Shown here piece after piece: positions 38,107 through 48,499 of a stretch of DNA of 64,000 bases. Position 1 is the stretch's first letter, and each line of letters begins with the position of its first letter. Both the position numbers and the translations under genes were made by a program. The stretch is from assembly GCA_010279815.1 (NCBI GenBank), contig QEOQ01000707.1, positions 696,581 to 760,580 on the forward strand, read 5' to 3'. The DNA comes from Brachionus plicatilis. Its lineage: Eukaryota; Rotifera; Eurotatoria; Ploima; Brachionidae. The notes below the pieces were generated by a model, which saw nothing but the letters and a program-made list of their open reading frames with translations, was not told the DNA's origin and searched no databases.

Positions 38107-41100
38107 TTAGTTTTTAATGCTAGATTTTGTAAAGACGAAAAATAATGGAGTTTTTTTTTTCAAAATTTTGCACTAAAACTAATTATACTCTGACAAAATG
38201 TTAATAAAGTATTTGACACATTAATAACTATATGTAAAAAAATTGCATACAGAAAAATTAAGATGTTTCAATAAGACGACAAAAAAATTATATTAGCTAG
38301 ATATGATAGCTTTTTAATATAAATTTTGCTCAGAAAACAGTAAATAAGTGTAAAAATTGAGTATTTTTAGATTTGATCTTTACTATTTAGCCAAAAATGT
38401 TTTAAATTAATTATGATATTACGATTAATTCTGAATTAGAAATTCACATGTAATTATATTAAGTTACGAAATAAAATAAAGTTAAAATTGAAATTGAAAA
38501 AATTAATGCGAAGAACTTATTAAAATAAATAAATTAAAATATTTTCACAATCATTGAAAAAATAATCTAGAAAAATAATTTATCCTAGTAAAATATTAAA
38601 AGTGAAACATCAAAAAGATTTGTTTTAATGAAACAAATTCTAATCAATATTTTCTTACTTCAAAACTAAAATTCCAATACCGGTTAATATTTTCGAATTG
38701 AAAGAAATAAAATGTTTCAAATATAAACAAATAATTAATTTTAATTGAAAAAAATCAATATTATATAAATTTTAATTCGATTGAGTTTTTTAACAAAAAT
38801 AAAAAAAACAAAAACTACTTGACTTATTAAATCAGTATTTTAAGAAGAACGGTGATCAGAAAAAAATCAAGATCTTATTTAAATAGCAATTACTTTAAAT
38901 TCATAATTTTGTGATACAAAAAGTTATGAATAAAAATTTAACAATGGGCGCTGATAAAAAATTGAAGATTAGTATTGAATTATATTTTCTGTCATAATGA
39001 CTTCCTTATTCTTTTATATTCTTCAGGTATAATTATAATATTAAATTATATTTATTTATTATAAAAATTGTTGCCTTTAGTCTTAATTTTGTATTGTTTT
39101 TATTTGAATACTTAAAAAGCCTAAATTTTAATATTTTATGCTATTTAGATGAATTTTCAGTAAAATGTTAATCTTAATCTCTGTCGCTAGCTGGTTTTTA
39201 ATTGATTGAATGAATCAATACTTCTATGAATAATACTAAAAAGCTCAAAAAAAAATAAAAGGATTACGCAATTTAATTTTATGCTAAATTTTTTGCCTAC
39301 TCTAATGAAGTTGTGTAAAATATGAACTTTAAAATTGTTGCTCGAAAAACTGAAAATTTATCAACAGAATATAAGAATTCAATTTAAAGAAATAATCTAT
39401 ATATAACATTTTTGTAATAAAAATTGTTTATTTGAGTATATAAATAGAAACCGAAATTTTAGCAAGTTTTAGTCACAATTATTGATGTTATAAACATAAA
39501 AACTTATAAAAAGGTAAAATAATAAAAGGTAAATTAAAGTGAGCTATAAAATAAATTCATTTAAAATTAATCATTGAAATAAAGATCTTTGAGTGTCATG
39601 TAAAATTGCCTTTTATATTTCTTATTTTATTTCTTTTTTAAATATGAAGTTCTCAAATCAAAATTTAAAAAATAATTAAAATGATTTAGTTTTGATTCAA
39701 AAAAAATTCTAATAACTTTACAAAAGTAACTGAATCCTGGATCCTTAAAAAAAATTTATTTTTTATGGAGATATTTCTGATTGAATGATTGAATATAAAA
39801 AAATTCAATTGTTTGATAATCCGACGAGAATTTTTTTTAAATTTTTTATACAATCTCAAAAATATTTTAATTAATTGATTTTGAGTAATTTTATAATAAA
39901 TTTCTTATCTTGTAATTTTATTTTTCCAATAGATTTTTTTATAAATCCAATTCAAATTAAGTTAAAAAAAAATTTTAATTTTTAATTTCTTATCTTATAA
40001 ATAAATTTTAAAAATAAGAAGAATATGATTGAAAGCATTTATAAATAGTTTCATTATAATTAATAAAATAATATTTTTTTAATAATTATTTAAAATTAAA
40101 GTAAAAAAATGTGTTGATGTAAATTTTTCGGATAAAATGCATTATAAAAAATTTATTTATGTTAAAAATATTTGTATGTTTAGAAGCCAACAAGGATCTT
40201 CCATAATAATTATAATTTTGAACACAAATAAATTTTTTAGATAGGGTACTGATAAACTACAGATATTGAAGTAAAAAAAGTTGACTAGATGAATACCTTT
40301 AGTAATACCAAAAAAGTTTTTATTGCAAATACTTATGAAAACCTTAAATTTTTTATTTTTTTAACATTGTCAAATATTAATAAAATTTTTTGAAATCATT
40401 TGAACATGAAAATGTAGTTTATTTATAATTATTAATTCAATCAATCGGAAAATAAAATTTTTCTTTTAATTTTAATTGACTAGCTAATTGAATCACAGTT
40501 AATATTTAATACTTTCACTATTAATAATAATTGATTTTCGAAATTTTAAATTGTTAATAATACACAATACGCTAATTTATGCTAACTTTTTTTTCCTTCA
40601 AAACAATTTAAATTAATGAATAGAAAATTTTTTATATTTCTACGTTTTTTTATAATTTTAAAATTTTCTTATTTCGATTTCATTTTTCCCATCAAAAATC
40701 ATGTTTTTATCGAGTTTCCAATTTAAATTTGTGCCAATATTTTATCTTATATTATATCCATTATTATGTATTTATTTTCTAGACAATTTTTTTTAATAAA
40801 CATAAATGTGTTGCAATGAAAGATATCATCGAAGTGAGTATGAAATGAGAAGAACCAAAGTTGAAGGCCAAAGATCCACTAAAAAATCGAAATTAATGAC
40901 TCTTTGCTCCAAAAGGATCTAATGAGATTAAAAAAATTTATCCATATTTTTCAAAATAAATGCAATTTAAGTAAATAAGACTGAAATTATCAATTGTCTC
41001 ATCAATTTATTAGAAAAAAAACCTTTTTTTAATTAATAAAAGAAAAAAATTTAATAAAAATTGAAAAACTTTCATATTTTGAATATCAATTTACCATCTT

Positions 41101-41330
41101 CAAAAGTCATTTATGTCTTGGAACTTAAAAAAAAAGAATTTAATTATTTGATGCGCAATTTAAATTTGAGAATTTAAGAATGATTTCAATCTTTTATAAG
41201 ATAAATATTCAAAATGTCTATTCTTTAAAAAGGGTTTTTTTTCAGTTAAAAAAATATTAATATTAATAGTCCTTATTTTAGCTAGTATTTTTTAATGACG
41301 TAAAATTTGAAAATTTGATAGAGTTTTAAT
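38107..41330. other. Gene-poor A+T-rich region
   Basis: No gene, RNA gene or clear mobile element recognised. Confidence 0.45.
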
Positions 41331-41338
41331 TATATTGA

Positions 41339-42530
41339 TTAAAATCCCAGATTCTGTACCATAAACCATTCATTAAGTGTTGCTTTGAAAGAATTTAATG
41401 AATTTGCTTCAACAACATTCTTTGGTAAACGGTTCCAGTCGTTTACAAACCTGTTTGTGATAAAGTTGAACCGTGAGGAACACTTTTTAATAAGTTCTCT
41501 TGCAACCATCTTTGCAAGACCCCTCAAAATATAATTATTTCTTTGAACGTACCTGATTTCACTTACCAATTTAACAGTTTCTAGACTGTTAACAATTTTA
41601 AAAAACTGAATCAAACCGCCTCTTCTTCTTCTCGTATCCAAAGTGGTAAGTTTTATTCTATTCAATCTTTCTTCATACTCAAGATTTTTAGAGACTGGAA
41701 TCAACTTCGTAGCTCTACGTTGTTCTTTTTCTAATTCCTTCTCATCTTATTTCAGGTATGGATTCCAAACACTAACTCCATATTCAATAAGAGGTCTTAC
41801 AATAACTTAAATACATTGGCGTCCAAAAATTTAAAACTTTTCCAAATCATTCCCAAAATCTTATTCGCTAACATGTGCACCCCATTTTAGATCATTTTGA
41901 AAAAACACACCCAAATATTTTTCCAATTTTGTTTTATCTAATGATTCTGTTCCATTTTTATTAAAAATTGTGTAGTCAAACTGAGGATTTTTTTTACCAA
42001 TATGCATAACTTTACACTTTTCTACGTTTAAATCAGTCGCCCATGTAATCGCCCAGCTTGAAACAGTATCTATATGGCGCTGTAAAGGGCAATGTGAAAT
42101 TTTAGTACAAAAATTACAATACAAAAAGTAAAAACGCTATAATTTATTTTCTAATCGTGGAAGAATGGATCTATAAAAAGTACAATATTGTACAAATTTT
42201 TTGCAACCAAATTCCAGGATCTGCAAAAACTCTGCAACTTGTTGCATTTTTTAATCAAATATTTTTTAATGGTGTGCATTTTACAGAAAATTGCAGAGTT
42301 TTTGCAGAACCTGGAATTTGGTTGCAAAAAATTTGTACAATATTGTACTTTTTATAGATCCATTCTTCCACGATTAGAAAATAAATTATAGCGTTTTTAC
42401 TTTTTGTATTGTAATTTTTGTACTAAAATTTCACATTGCCCTGTAAAGATAAGTTATCATTTAGATGGTTAACAGCTGTTAAAATTTCAGAATTAGATTT
42501 GAATTTTGTTAAATTTTAAGAATTATAAAA
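41339..42530 (-). pseudogene. Degenerate LINE reverse-transcriptase copy, split by a MITE
   Basis: Minus-strand ORF2 C-terminal half of a jockey/CR1-like non-LTR element. From upstream: LNDNLSLQ (about 42450-42475), the MITE, then RHIDTVSSWA, LNVEKCKVMHIGKKNP and TKLEKYLGVFFQNDLKWG (to about 41865). A frameshifted and stop-containing stretch (RPLIEYGVSVWNPY) follows, then a last frame to 41339 with RRRRGGLIQFFKIVN and FVNDWNRLPKNVVEANSLNS. Reading frames on either side of the MITE match up, so the insertion is later than the LINE. Not functional. Confidence 0.8.
42088..42440. mobile_element. Palindromic MITE inserted in a LINE (GGCAATG family)
   Basis: 353-bp near-perfect palindrome. Ends are GGCAATGTGAAATTTTAGTA and its inverse, flanked by an exact 8-bp duplication CTGTAAAG (42080-42087 and 42441-42448). 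The core carries TGCAGAGTTTTTGCAGA-type motifs. The sister copy at 63035-63371 also sits in a LINE. The overlapping reading frames on both strands are shadows of the palindrome. Confidence 0.88.
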
Positions 42531-42835
42531 GTAGAAAACATAAAAATAAAATAAATTATCCTTTCAAATTATATGGTCGTCTATTTGGCTTTACGTTTGT
42601 AAATTAATTTGATTTAAAGTTTAAATAATTATATGAATACGATATAATTAAATATTATTGAAAATTTAATAAAATTTTACTGGTCACCAAATTTATGTTT
42701 TAGAAATTTTTCTTTATAGAAAAAAGAAAAAAATTATGTCATAACTTAATATAAAAATTTTTCCTAGAATAGTCATATAGAAATGTCTCTTTCATAGAAA
42801 ATTTATCCCAAAAAACTAAAGTTAAAATCAATCTT

Positions 42836-43575
42836 GCTCCTAAAATTAATTGTTTCAATTGAAATAATGAGGAAAAAGTCAAATTCTTAGGAATCACATC
42901 AGACTTAAAACTTAAATTTGGTGCAATAGTGGATGAATTAAAAAAGCGCTGTTATTCAAGGCTTAATTTAATAAAATATCTCTCAAATAGAAAATGGGGT
43001 CTAAAGCCAAAAACATTAGATAATCTTTAAAAATCCTTGATAGGAGCAATCTTGGATTATTCTTTTCCTTGTTTAAATTCATTTTCAGAAACTAACATCA
43101 AAAAAATACAAGTTGTTCAAAATTCAGCAGTTCGATCTTTTTTGAAGCTGAAATATATGTAAAACTCCCCTCCAATATTATGCACCAAGAGGCCTTCAAT
43201 AAACTTAAACTACTAACATTTTCAAATCGACTCGTTGAGTTGAGTAATATATATGTAAGGGAAGGATTGAGTAATTCTGTTCCACTGGTCGTCAGACTGG
43301 TGGAAGAATATAGAGAAAGTTTCGAATCAAAATATATCGAACATCCAACTCAATTGTGTAATTACTACCTAGTAATTTCTTTTTTATCTGAACTATTAAA
43401 AATTTAAACATGTCTAACATCTAGTTATTTCAACATATCGTTTTTAATTTTCTTTTTACATATTTATCCTTTTTTTTTTATTTTATTTTATCTAATTTGA
43501 CTTAATTTTAATTTTCTTTTATATTTTGAAGAAGCATTAGCTCGGTACAGGTAAACCGATAAATTAAAAAAATCA
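42836..43575 (+). pseudogene. Degenerate LINE copy, second family, with 3' end
   Basis: Plus-strand ORF2 C-terminal part with stops: KVKFLGITSDLKLKFGAIVD, then ELKKRCYSRLNLIKYLSN, IKKIQVVQNSAVRSFLKLKY, and NRLVELSNIYVREGLSNSVP to the stop near 43407. It is homologous, at protein level, to the minus-strand copy at 62590-63800 (ELKERRNSRLNLIKILSN; LELSERYVRVGLTNSVPL). The 3' UTRs of the two copies share a GAAG(A/G)AGC-(T)TAGCTC-type block at about 43530-43560. Confidence 0.7.
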
Positions 43576-43869
43576 TTTTCATCAACTCTAAGAACAAAAA
43601 AAATTAGTAGTAATATCGAAGTCTAAACCAATGCCTTAAAAATAGATACATTATTAATGGATTTCTCTAATATTCATTTTCATTTGGCATGTAATTATCA
43701 ATTATATTATTAATATTGAAATAAAAAACAAAATTACTGAACTAAGGAACAAATGTTTTTTTTTATTTCTATTATAATAAAAAAGCTACATAAATAAAAA
43801 AAGTAATACAATTTGTATCAAATTAGAACCAAAATAATTAAATATAGGCAAAAATAATATTCAATTAAC

Positions 43870-44140
43870 TTTTTTTTTTGTTTGTTTGATCCAACTGGTC
43901 TACCGGGTTTTTTTTTTAACTTGGGGTTGTGGAGTAACGGTTAGGGTCTCTACAAGACGAATTTTTTTTGATATTGGCTCTTGTACAGGCGGATCGTCCG
44001 AATCGGATGCTTCAGATACGCTGATACACAAAACATTCACATTTTGAGTTTCATTTGGCTGACGAGTTAAGGCATTGGTTGTAGTTTAAGGGCGACCTGG
44101 ACGATGCTTTCTTTCAAGTGGTATGTTTATTGCTATTTCT
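43870..44140 (-). pseudogene. Possible Mutator-like transposase C-terminal remnant
   Basis: The minus strand reads EIAINIPLERKHRPGRP, stop, TTTNALTRQPNETQ, an acidic SDSDDPPVQEPISKKIRLVE, and after a frameshift KKKPGRPVGSN. The AT-hook/GRPxKxxxAL(x)RQ layout resembles the basic tail of SWIM-finger/MULE-type transposases. One stop and one frameshift are visible and nothing of the catalytic domain is seen. Family call is tentative. Confidence 0.35.
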
Positions 44141-44719
44141 TTGAAATGACAAAGTTCTTAAAATAAAATTTAGTAAAAGTTTTAGAGAATTGTGATGAGT
44201 AAAAACTTACTTAGCCGAGAACAGACTGCAATCACATGATCATTGAAAATTAATTATTGAAAAAAAGTTTTTTTAAGATATATATTTGTTTCAATTAAAT
44301 CAAATTAGGTGTCAAAGAGATAAAACAGTTACTAACTTAATCATATTTTACATTATTTAATTTAATTGTACTAACAAAAAATAATTGACACTAACATCAG
44401 TATTTTTGTTCTAGAAAATATTATTTTTGTTTTTTAAAAATATTATACGCGTTTTCATTTATATTATCCGATTTAAAATTTTTAAATCTCTAGCATGTTA
44501 TTTTAAAATAATCTCTTTCAAAAAATGCAAGCTTGTTCATAATAGACACATTAACTGTCTTTTTTATGTTTTATTTTATTTTACAATTTATTAATTTTTT
44601 TTTCTTTTTTGTGATTTTTTTTTCATCACCAAAGAGTTGTTTTTGAAATAAATAATAATAATCAAACTTATTTTTTATGAAATTTAATTTTTTTTTCTGT
44701 ATTAGCATTCTATGAAAAA

Positions 44720-44932
44720 GGCAAGGTAAATTTTTTGTTCAATTTTCAATTCGCTCTTTTTGCTCAAAAATTTTAAATGTACAATTTCATTGCAGTGCAA
44801 TTTACAGTCTTTTAACTTTTAAAACTTTGAAATTTCAATTTAAATTGAAAATATGCAATGAAATTAAATTGCACATTTAAAATTTTTGAGCAAAAAGAAA
44901 AAATTGAAAATTGACATAAATTTTACTTTGCC
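44720..44932. mobile_element. MITE with GGCAA ends
   Basis: 213-bp palindrome, GGCAAGGTAAATTTTTTGTT ... and inverse TTTACTTTGCC. The inner arms share TTTTTGCTCAAAAATTTTAA. No clear target duplication. It belongs by its ends to the GGCAA class. Confidence 0.6.
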
Positions 44933-44972
44933 ATAGAAGAACGAAGAACAGAAGAACAGAACAAAATGATAA

Positions 44973-45420
44973 AAAATTGAATAACTTTTTTTCTTTAAGT
45001 TTATAATTAATTCAGTGAATGCAGAATGGTGCAACATTCAAAGTTGCATCAACTGTCAAATTCTGTTAATGATGTGCAAAATCTCTGGAAACTGCACTGC
45101 GCTTCAACACATTGAAATCTAATTTCTGCTAAATTTACAGAGTTTTGCAGAATAAAGTGTAAAAAAAATTAATAAATTTTTTTCTTTAAGTTTAAAATTA
45201 ATTCAGTGAATGGAGTGGTGCAACATTCAAAGTTGCATCAACTGTCAAAGTCTGCTGGTGATGTTCAAAATCTCTGCAAAATGCACTACGCTCAATTATA
45301 TTGAAATTTAATTTCTGCTAAACTCTTCAAATTTAGCAGACCTTAATATTTGATGCAACTTTGAATGTTGCACTATGTCGCATTTACAGAATTAAGTTTA
45401 AACCTTTAGAAAAAAAAGAA
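44973..45420. repeat. Tandem duplication of a MITE arm
   Basis: A unit of about 195 bp (core GTGCAACATTCAAAGTTGCA, then TCAACTGTCAAA) occurs at about 44980-45165 and again at 45175-45365. A short inverted arm (GCAACTTTGAATGTTGCAC) follows at about 45354-45373. The same core recurs once at 53428-53470. Confidence 0.6.
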
Positions 45421-45440
45421 TTCAATTTTTACATTTTTAT

Positions 45441-45816
45441 GGCAAGTTGAAGTTAATGATCAATTTTTGATGCTAAAAATTATTAAATCAAACTAAAACT
45501 TTTAAATATATTTTAATTTTATAATAGAATTGGTGCAGAGGTAAATTTTTGGTTTTAACATACTTTGTTAAATCTAAAGGTAAAATCTGCAAAAGTCTGC
45601 AAAAAATATCCACTTAAAATAGCATTATTTCGATGGTGTGCATTCTGCATTGTACATTACGATTTTGCAGAGCTAATTTTTTTATTTAAAAAAGTATGTT
45701 AAATCCAAAAATATATCTCTGCATTATTTCTATTAAGAAATAACAATTTATTTACTAGTTTTAGTTTGATTTGATCATTTTGAGCATCAAAAATTGATCA
45801 TAAACTTCAAGTTGCC
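45441..45816. mobile_element. MITE with GGCAA ends, sibling of 22960-23332
   Basis: 376 bp. It starts GGCAAGTTGAAGTTAATGAT and ends TTCAAGTTGCC, with the same internal motifs (AACATACT(T)TGTTAAAT; TGCAGATTTT-like) as the copy in the DBH-like intron. Flanks do not show a target duplication, so it may have recombined or been nested. Confidence 0.65.
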
Positions 45817-46229
45817 CGTTGGTCACATAACTTAGGAGACCCAGAAAAATTTGGCCATCACTTAGAAATGTTGTTAGTTGACCAAAAGCTCAATTATTTC
45901 AAAAATAAATTAAACTAATAGTTTGAAAAAAAATTCAATTCAACTTATAAAAATATTATGATATGTAAACCGTATGATTATAATTTATTGTGGTTATTAA
46001 AAATGCTAGCAAAAATGAAAAAAAAAATTATTCTATCGCTCATGAAGAAGATAATTCGAGCATCAATCGATTTGAGGTCAATACATAATTTCTGTTTATA
46101 TTCCATCTATTGGATTACATATCTAAGAACCATCTTGATAGTTAAAATAAAATAGTATTTCAATTTTTTCCTAGCTCAAAAATTATCTATAAATTCTCTT
46201 TGAATAAAAATTTAACCAAGTTAATAACA

Positions 46230-48254
46230 ATGGACGCCAAGTCAAAAACAATTGATTGTTTATTTGCCAAAATTTGCAAGCACCTAAAATCACATGACAA
46301 AGAGCTCAATCAAAACTTCATAAAACTGACCACCAATTTCGACAGATTCAAGTTCATATGGCACATAGGCTTCATTGGCAAAGAGCTCGACCTTCTCTTC
46401 AACAACACCAACTTCAGCCCAAAAGACGCGACCAAGGCAAGCGCATTTCGCCAAGAGGGAAACGAACAGTTCAAAACAAAAAGATTCTTTGATGCTCTGG
46501 TAAAATATAACTCTAGTCTTCAATTTTCCTCTGCCAGCCAGCCCGAAAACAACTTGGCACTGGCCTATGCCAACAGATCAGCTGTTTTCTACCATCTGAA
46601 CGAGTTTCAGCTTTGTCTAAATGACATTGAATCGGCACTAAGAGCCGGCTATCCCCAAAAGTCTAGGCCAAAATTAATCGAAAGGAAGCTTAACTGTTTA
46701 CTCAGACTTGAACAATACTCTTCAGGTATAGAATTCATTAAGGCCGAAAAAATCAACCTAAGTGGCGATGTATGCCAAAATTTTGAAAAAAAATTCAAAA
46801 CTGCTTCCGCGGACAAAAAGCTGACGCCATTAGAACAACAATTTTATTTTGAAAATTACGGACACATAGATTTGACCATCACTAGTCCTAACCCTAAAGT
46901 TGCCTGCGCTTCTAAATCAATAGACATCGACTATTCAATGGAAAGGGGCTTTTTCCTAAGAGCAGCCAAAGATATCCAAGTGGGAGAATTGCTGGTAAAC
47001 GAACCACCATTTGCCAGCGTCCTAATGGCTCACAAAATTGGACACAACTGCTTCGAATGTATTCTCAAGCTAAATCCTTTAAAAATGAATGTTACTTATT
47101 GTAGACAGTGTTGCTTGGTAGCTTATTGTAGTGAAAAATGCGCTGTAGCTTCATGGACCCACACTCACAAATATGAATGCAAATACTTGAATTTTTTAAT
47201 CAATCAGTCTGGCTTGAGCCACATGGAATGGCTTGCTTTGAGAGTTGTGCTCAAGGCAGGCAAAAGTTACCTTTTGTCCTTAAAGCCACTGTTGGAAGAG
47301 TATGAACAACAATTTGAAAGTTCCCTAAGAGATGGTTCCTGTATGGCTTTTGCCGAAGGAGAAGACAAAGTTTACAGCTCGCACTCCTATTTGCCAATAT
47401 TTAATCTTGTCACCAATTCCCAGGTGCGAAAACTAAACGATCTATTTCGTAGATCGTTTGTAGCGTTTTTTCTGGTCAAACTATTGGAAAAAAGTGATTT
47501 TTTTGAGGCAGACAGTGCCGAGGGATTCAAAGAAAATCAGTGGTTTATCGGAGGCTTGATTTTACGTCATTTGCAGTCGATTTCGTGCAATGCACACGAA
47601 GTTGCTGAGCTGCATCTTTCAAATGCAAAAAAAAATGCTATGGCCGAATCGTCGGCACAAGGAATCGGTGCCGGCATATTTGCTATTCTGTCCCTATTCA
47701 ACCATTCATGTGACCCTCATGTAACCAGAAATTTCCGCGGGTCAAGATGCCAAGTGAGAGCAGTGCAGAATGTTAAAAAAGGTGAGGAGATTTATGACAA
47801 TTATGGTGTGCTTTATGCGGTCAATGAGCTAAAGGAAAGGCGACACAAGCTTAAAGATCAATATTTTTTTGAGTGCAAGTGCGTGCCGTGCAGAAATGAC
47901 TGGCCGCTTTATGACAAGATCGAGAGTCAATTGGAAATGGTGAAAATTTTGTGTGCTGATTGTAAGAATGGACATTTGGACAATGGCGAATGCACTGGAT
48001 GTTTGTACGAGTTTGATAGCATGAAGCTACACCAGCACAATGCTCAGACAGCTTTGAGGAATTTTTTAAATATTAATTCTGATTTTGACTTGGATGAAAA
48101 AGTAATTGTAACCACCATTGAAAACATAATGGGCTTTTTTTGCAAGTATTTAGGCCTGTTGTATTCACATGATGTATCAAGACCATTTCAGGACTACAAT
48201 AATTATGAAGAAGCTATAAAACAACTTTTAAATCTTATTAATATCAAAAATTAG
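46230..48254 (+). CDS. SMYD4: SMYD4-like TPR/SET/MYND-domain protein
   Basis: Single-exon ORF of 674 aa starting at ATG 46230. The ORF is open back to 46200, but only via a TTG codon, so the first ATG was chosen. N-terminal TPR-like helices lie at about aa 70-150 (FRQEGNEQFKTKRFFDALVK). A split SET domain starts near aa 240 (GFFLRAAKDIQVGELL) and is interrupted by a MYND zinc finger at about 274-317 (CFEC ... YCSEKC ... HKYEC). The SET core has NHSC (491-494) and EIYDNYG (about 520-526), then the post-SET CKCVPC cysteines (about 549-554). A further CADC...CTGC pair lies in the C-terminal part. N-terminal TPRs with a split SET fit SMYD4 better than SMYD1-3. Predicted lysine methyltransferase or SET-fold regulator; activity unproven. 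Poly(A) signal at 48281-48286. Confidence 0.88.
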   Translation: MDAKSKTIDCLFAKICKHLKSHDKELNQNFIKLTTNFDRFKFIWHIGFIGKELDLLFNNTNFSPKDATKASAFRQEGNEQFKTKRFFDALVKYNSSLQFSSASQPENNLALAYANRSAVFYHLNEFQLCLNDIESALRAGYPQKSRPKLIERKLNCLLRLEQYSSGIEFIKAEKINLSGDVCQNFEKKFKTASADKKLTPLEQQFYFENYGHIDLTITSPNPKVACASKSIDIDYSMERGFFLRAAKDIQVGELLVNEPPFASVLMAHKIGHNCFECILKLNPLKMNVTYCRQCCLVAYCSEKCAVASWTHTHKYECKYLNFLINQSGLSHMEWLALRVVLKAGKSYLLSLKPLLEEYEQQFESSLRDGSCMAFAEGEDKVYSSHSYLPIFNLVTNSQVRKLNDLFRRSFVAFFLVKLLEKSDFFEADSAEGFKENQWFIGGLILRHLQSISCNAHEVAELHLSNAKKNAMAESSAQGIGAGIFAILSLFNHSCDPHVTRNFRGSRCQVRAVQNVKKGEEIYDNYGVLYAVNELKERRHKLKDQYFFECKCVPCRNDWPLYDKIESQLEMVKILCADCKNGHLDNGECTGCLYEFDSMKLHQHNAQTALRNFLNINSDFDLDEKVIVTTIENIMGFFCKYLGLLYSHDVSRPFQDYNNYEEAIKQLLNLINIKN

Positions 48255-48280
48255 CTAAATTATTCACTTTTGATTTGTTT

Positions 48281-48286
48281 AATAAA
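48281..48286 (+). promoter_or_regulatory. Poly(A) signal of the SMYD4-like gene
   Basis: AATAAA 27 nt after the stop codon. Confidence 0.5.
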
Positions 48287-48366
48287 TTTATTTTCCGCTT
48301 TCAATATTTTAATAATTTAATATTTAAATTTGACCTCTTTTTTTTGGTAAAAGTTCCAGTAGAACG

Positions 48367-48427
48367 AAAAACGCCTTAACAAACGCCTGATTGACGCACG
48401 TTAAGCAAGCGTTTTTAAGGCGTTTTT
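48367..48427. repeat. Hairpin with AAAAACGCCTTAA stem
   Basis: A 13-bp perfect stem (48367-48379 against 48415-48427) encloses a GC-richer loop. A third partial copy, AAAAACGCCT, lies at about 48480. It probably belongs to a small foldback repeat covering about 48350-48500. Not a tRNA: no cloverleaf or B-box. Confidence 0.45.
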
Positions 48428-48499
48428 TACGTTAGTCTGTCGTTTTCACGCGTGAAACCGTGAGCTTAATTTCAAGCCAAAAAACGCCTAGAAAAATGC

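Noticed and set aside
42157..42391. Two plus-strand frames, and similar ones at 62984-63389 on both strands
   Set aside because: They read through palindromic MITEs, so the same peptide-like string appears on both strands; not genes.
46200..46229. Upstream extension of the SMYD4-like frame
   Set aside because: Begins at TTG; the first ATG at 46230 is the plausible start.
48367..48427. Hairpin considered as a tRNA or small RNA gene
   Set aside because: No cloverleaf arms, anticodon loop or internal promoter boxes.
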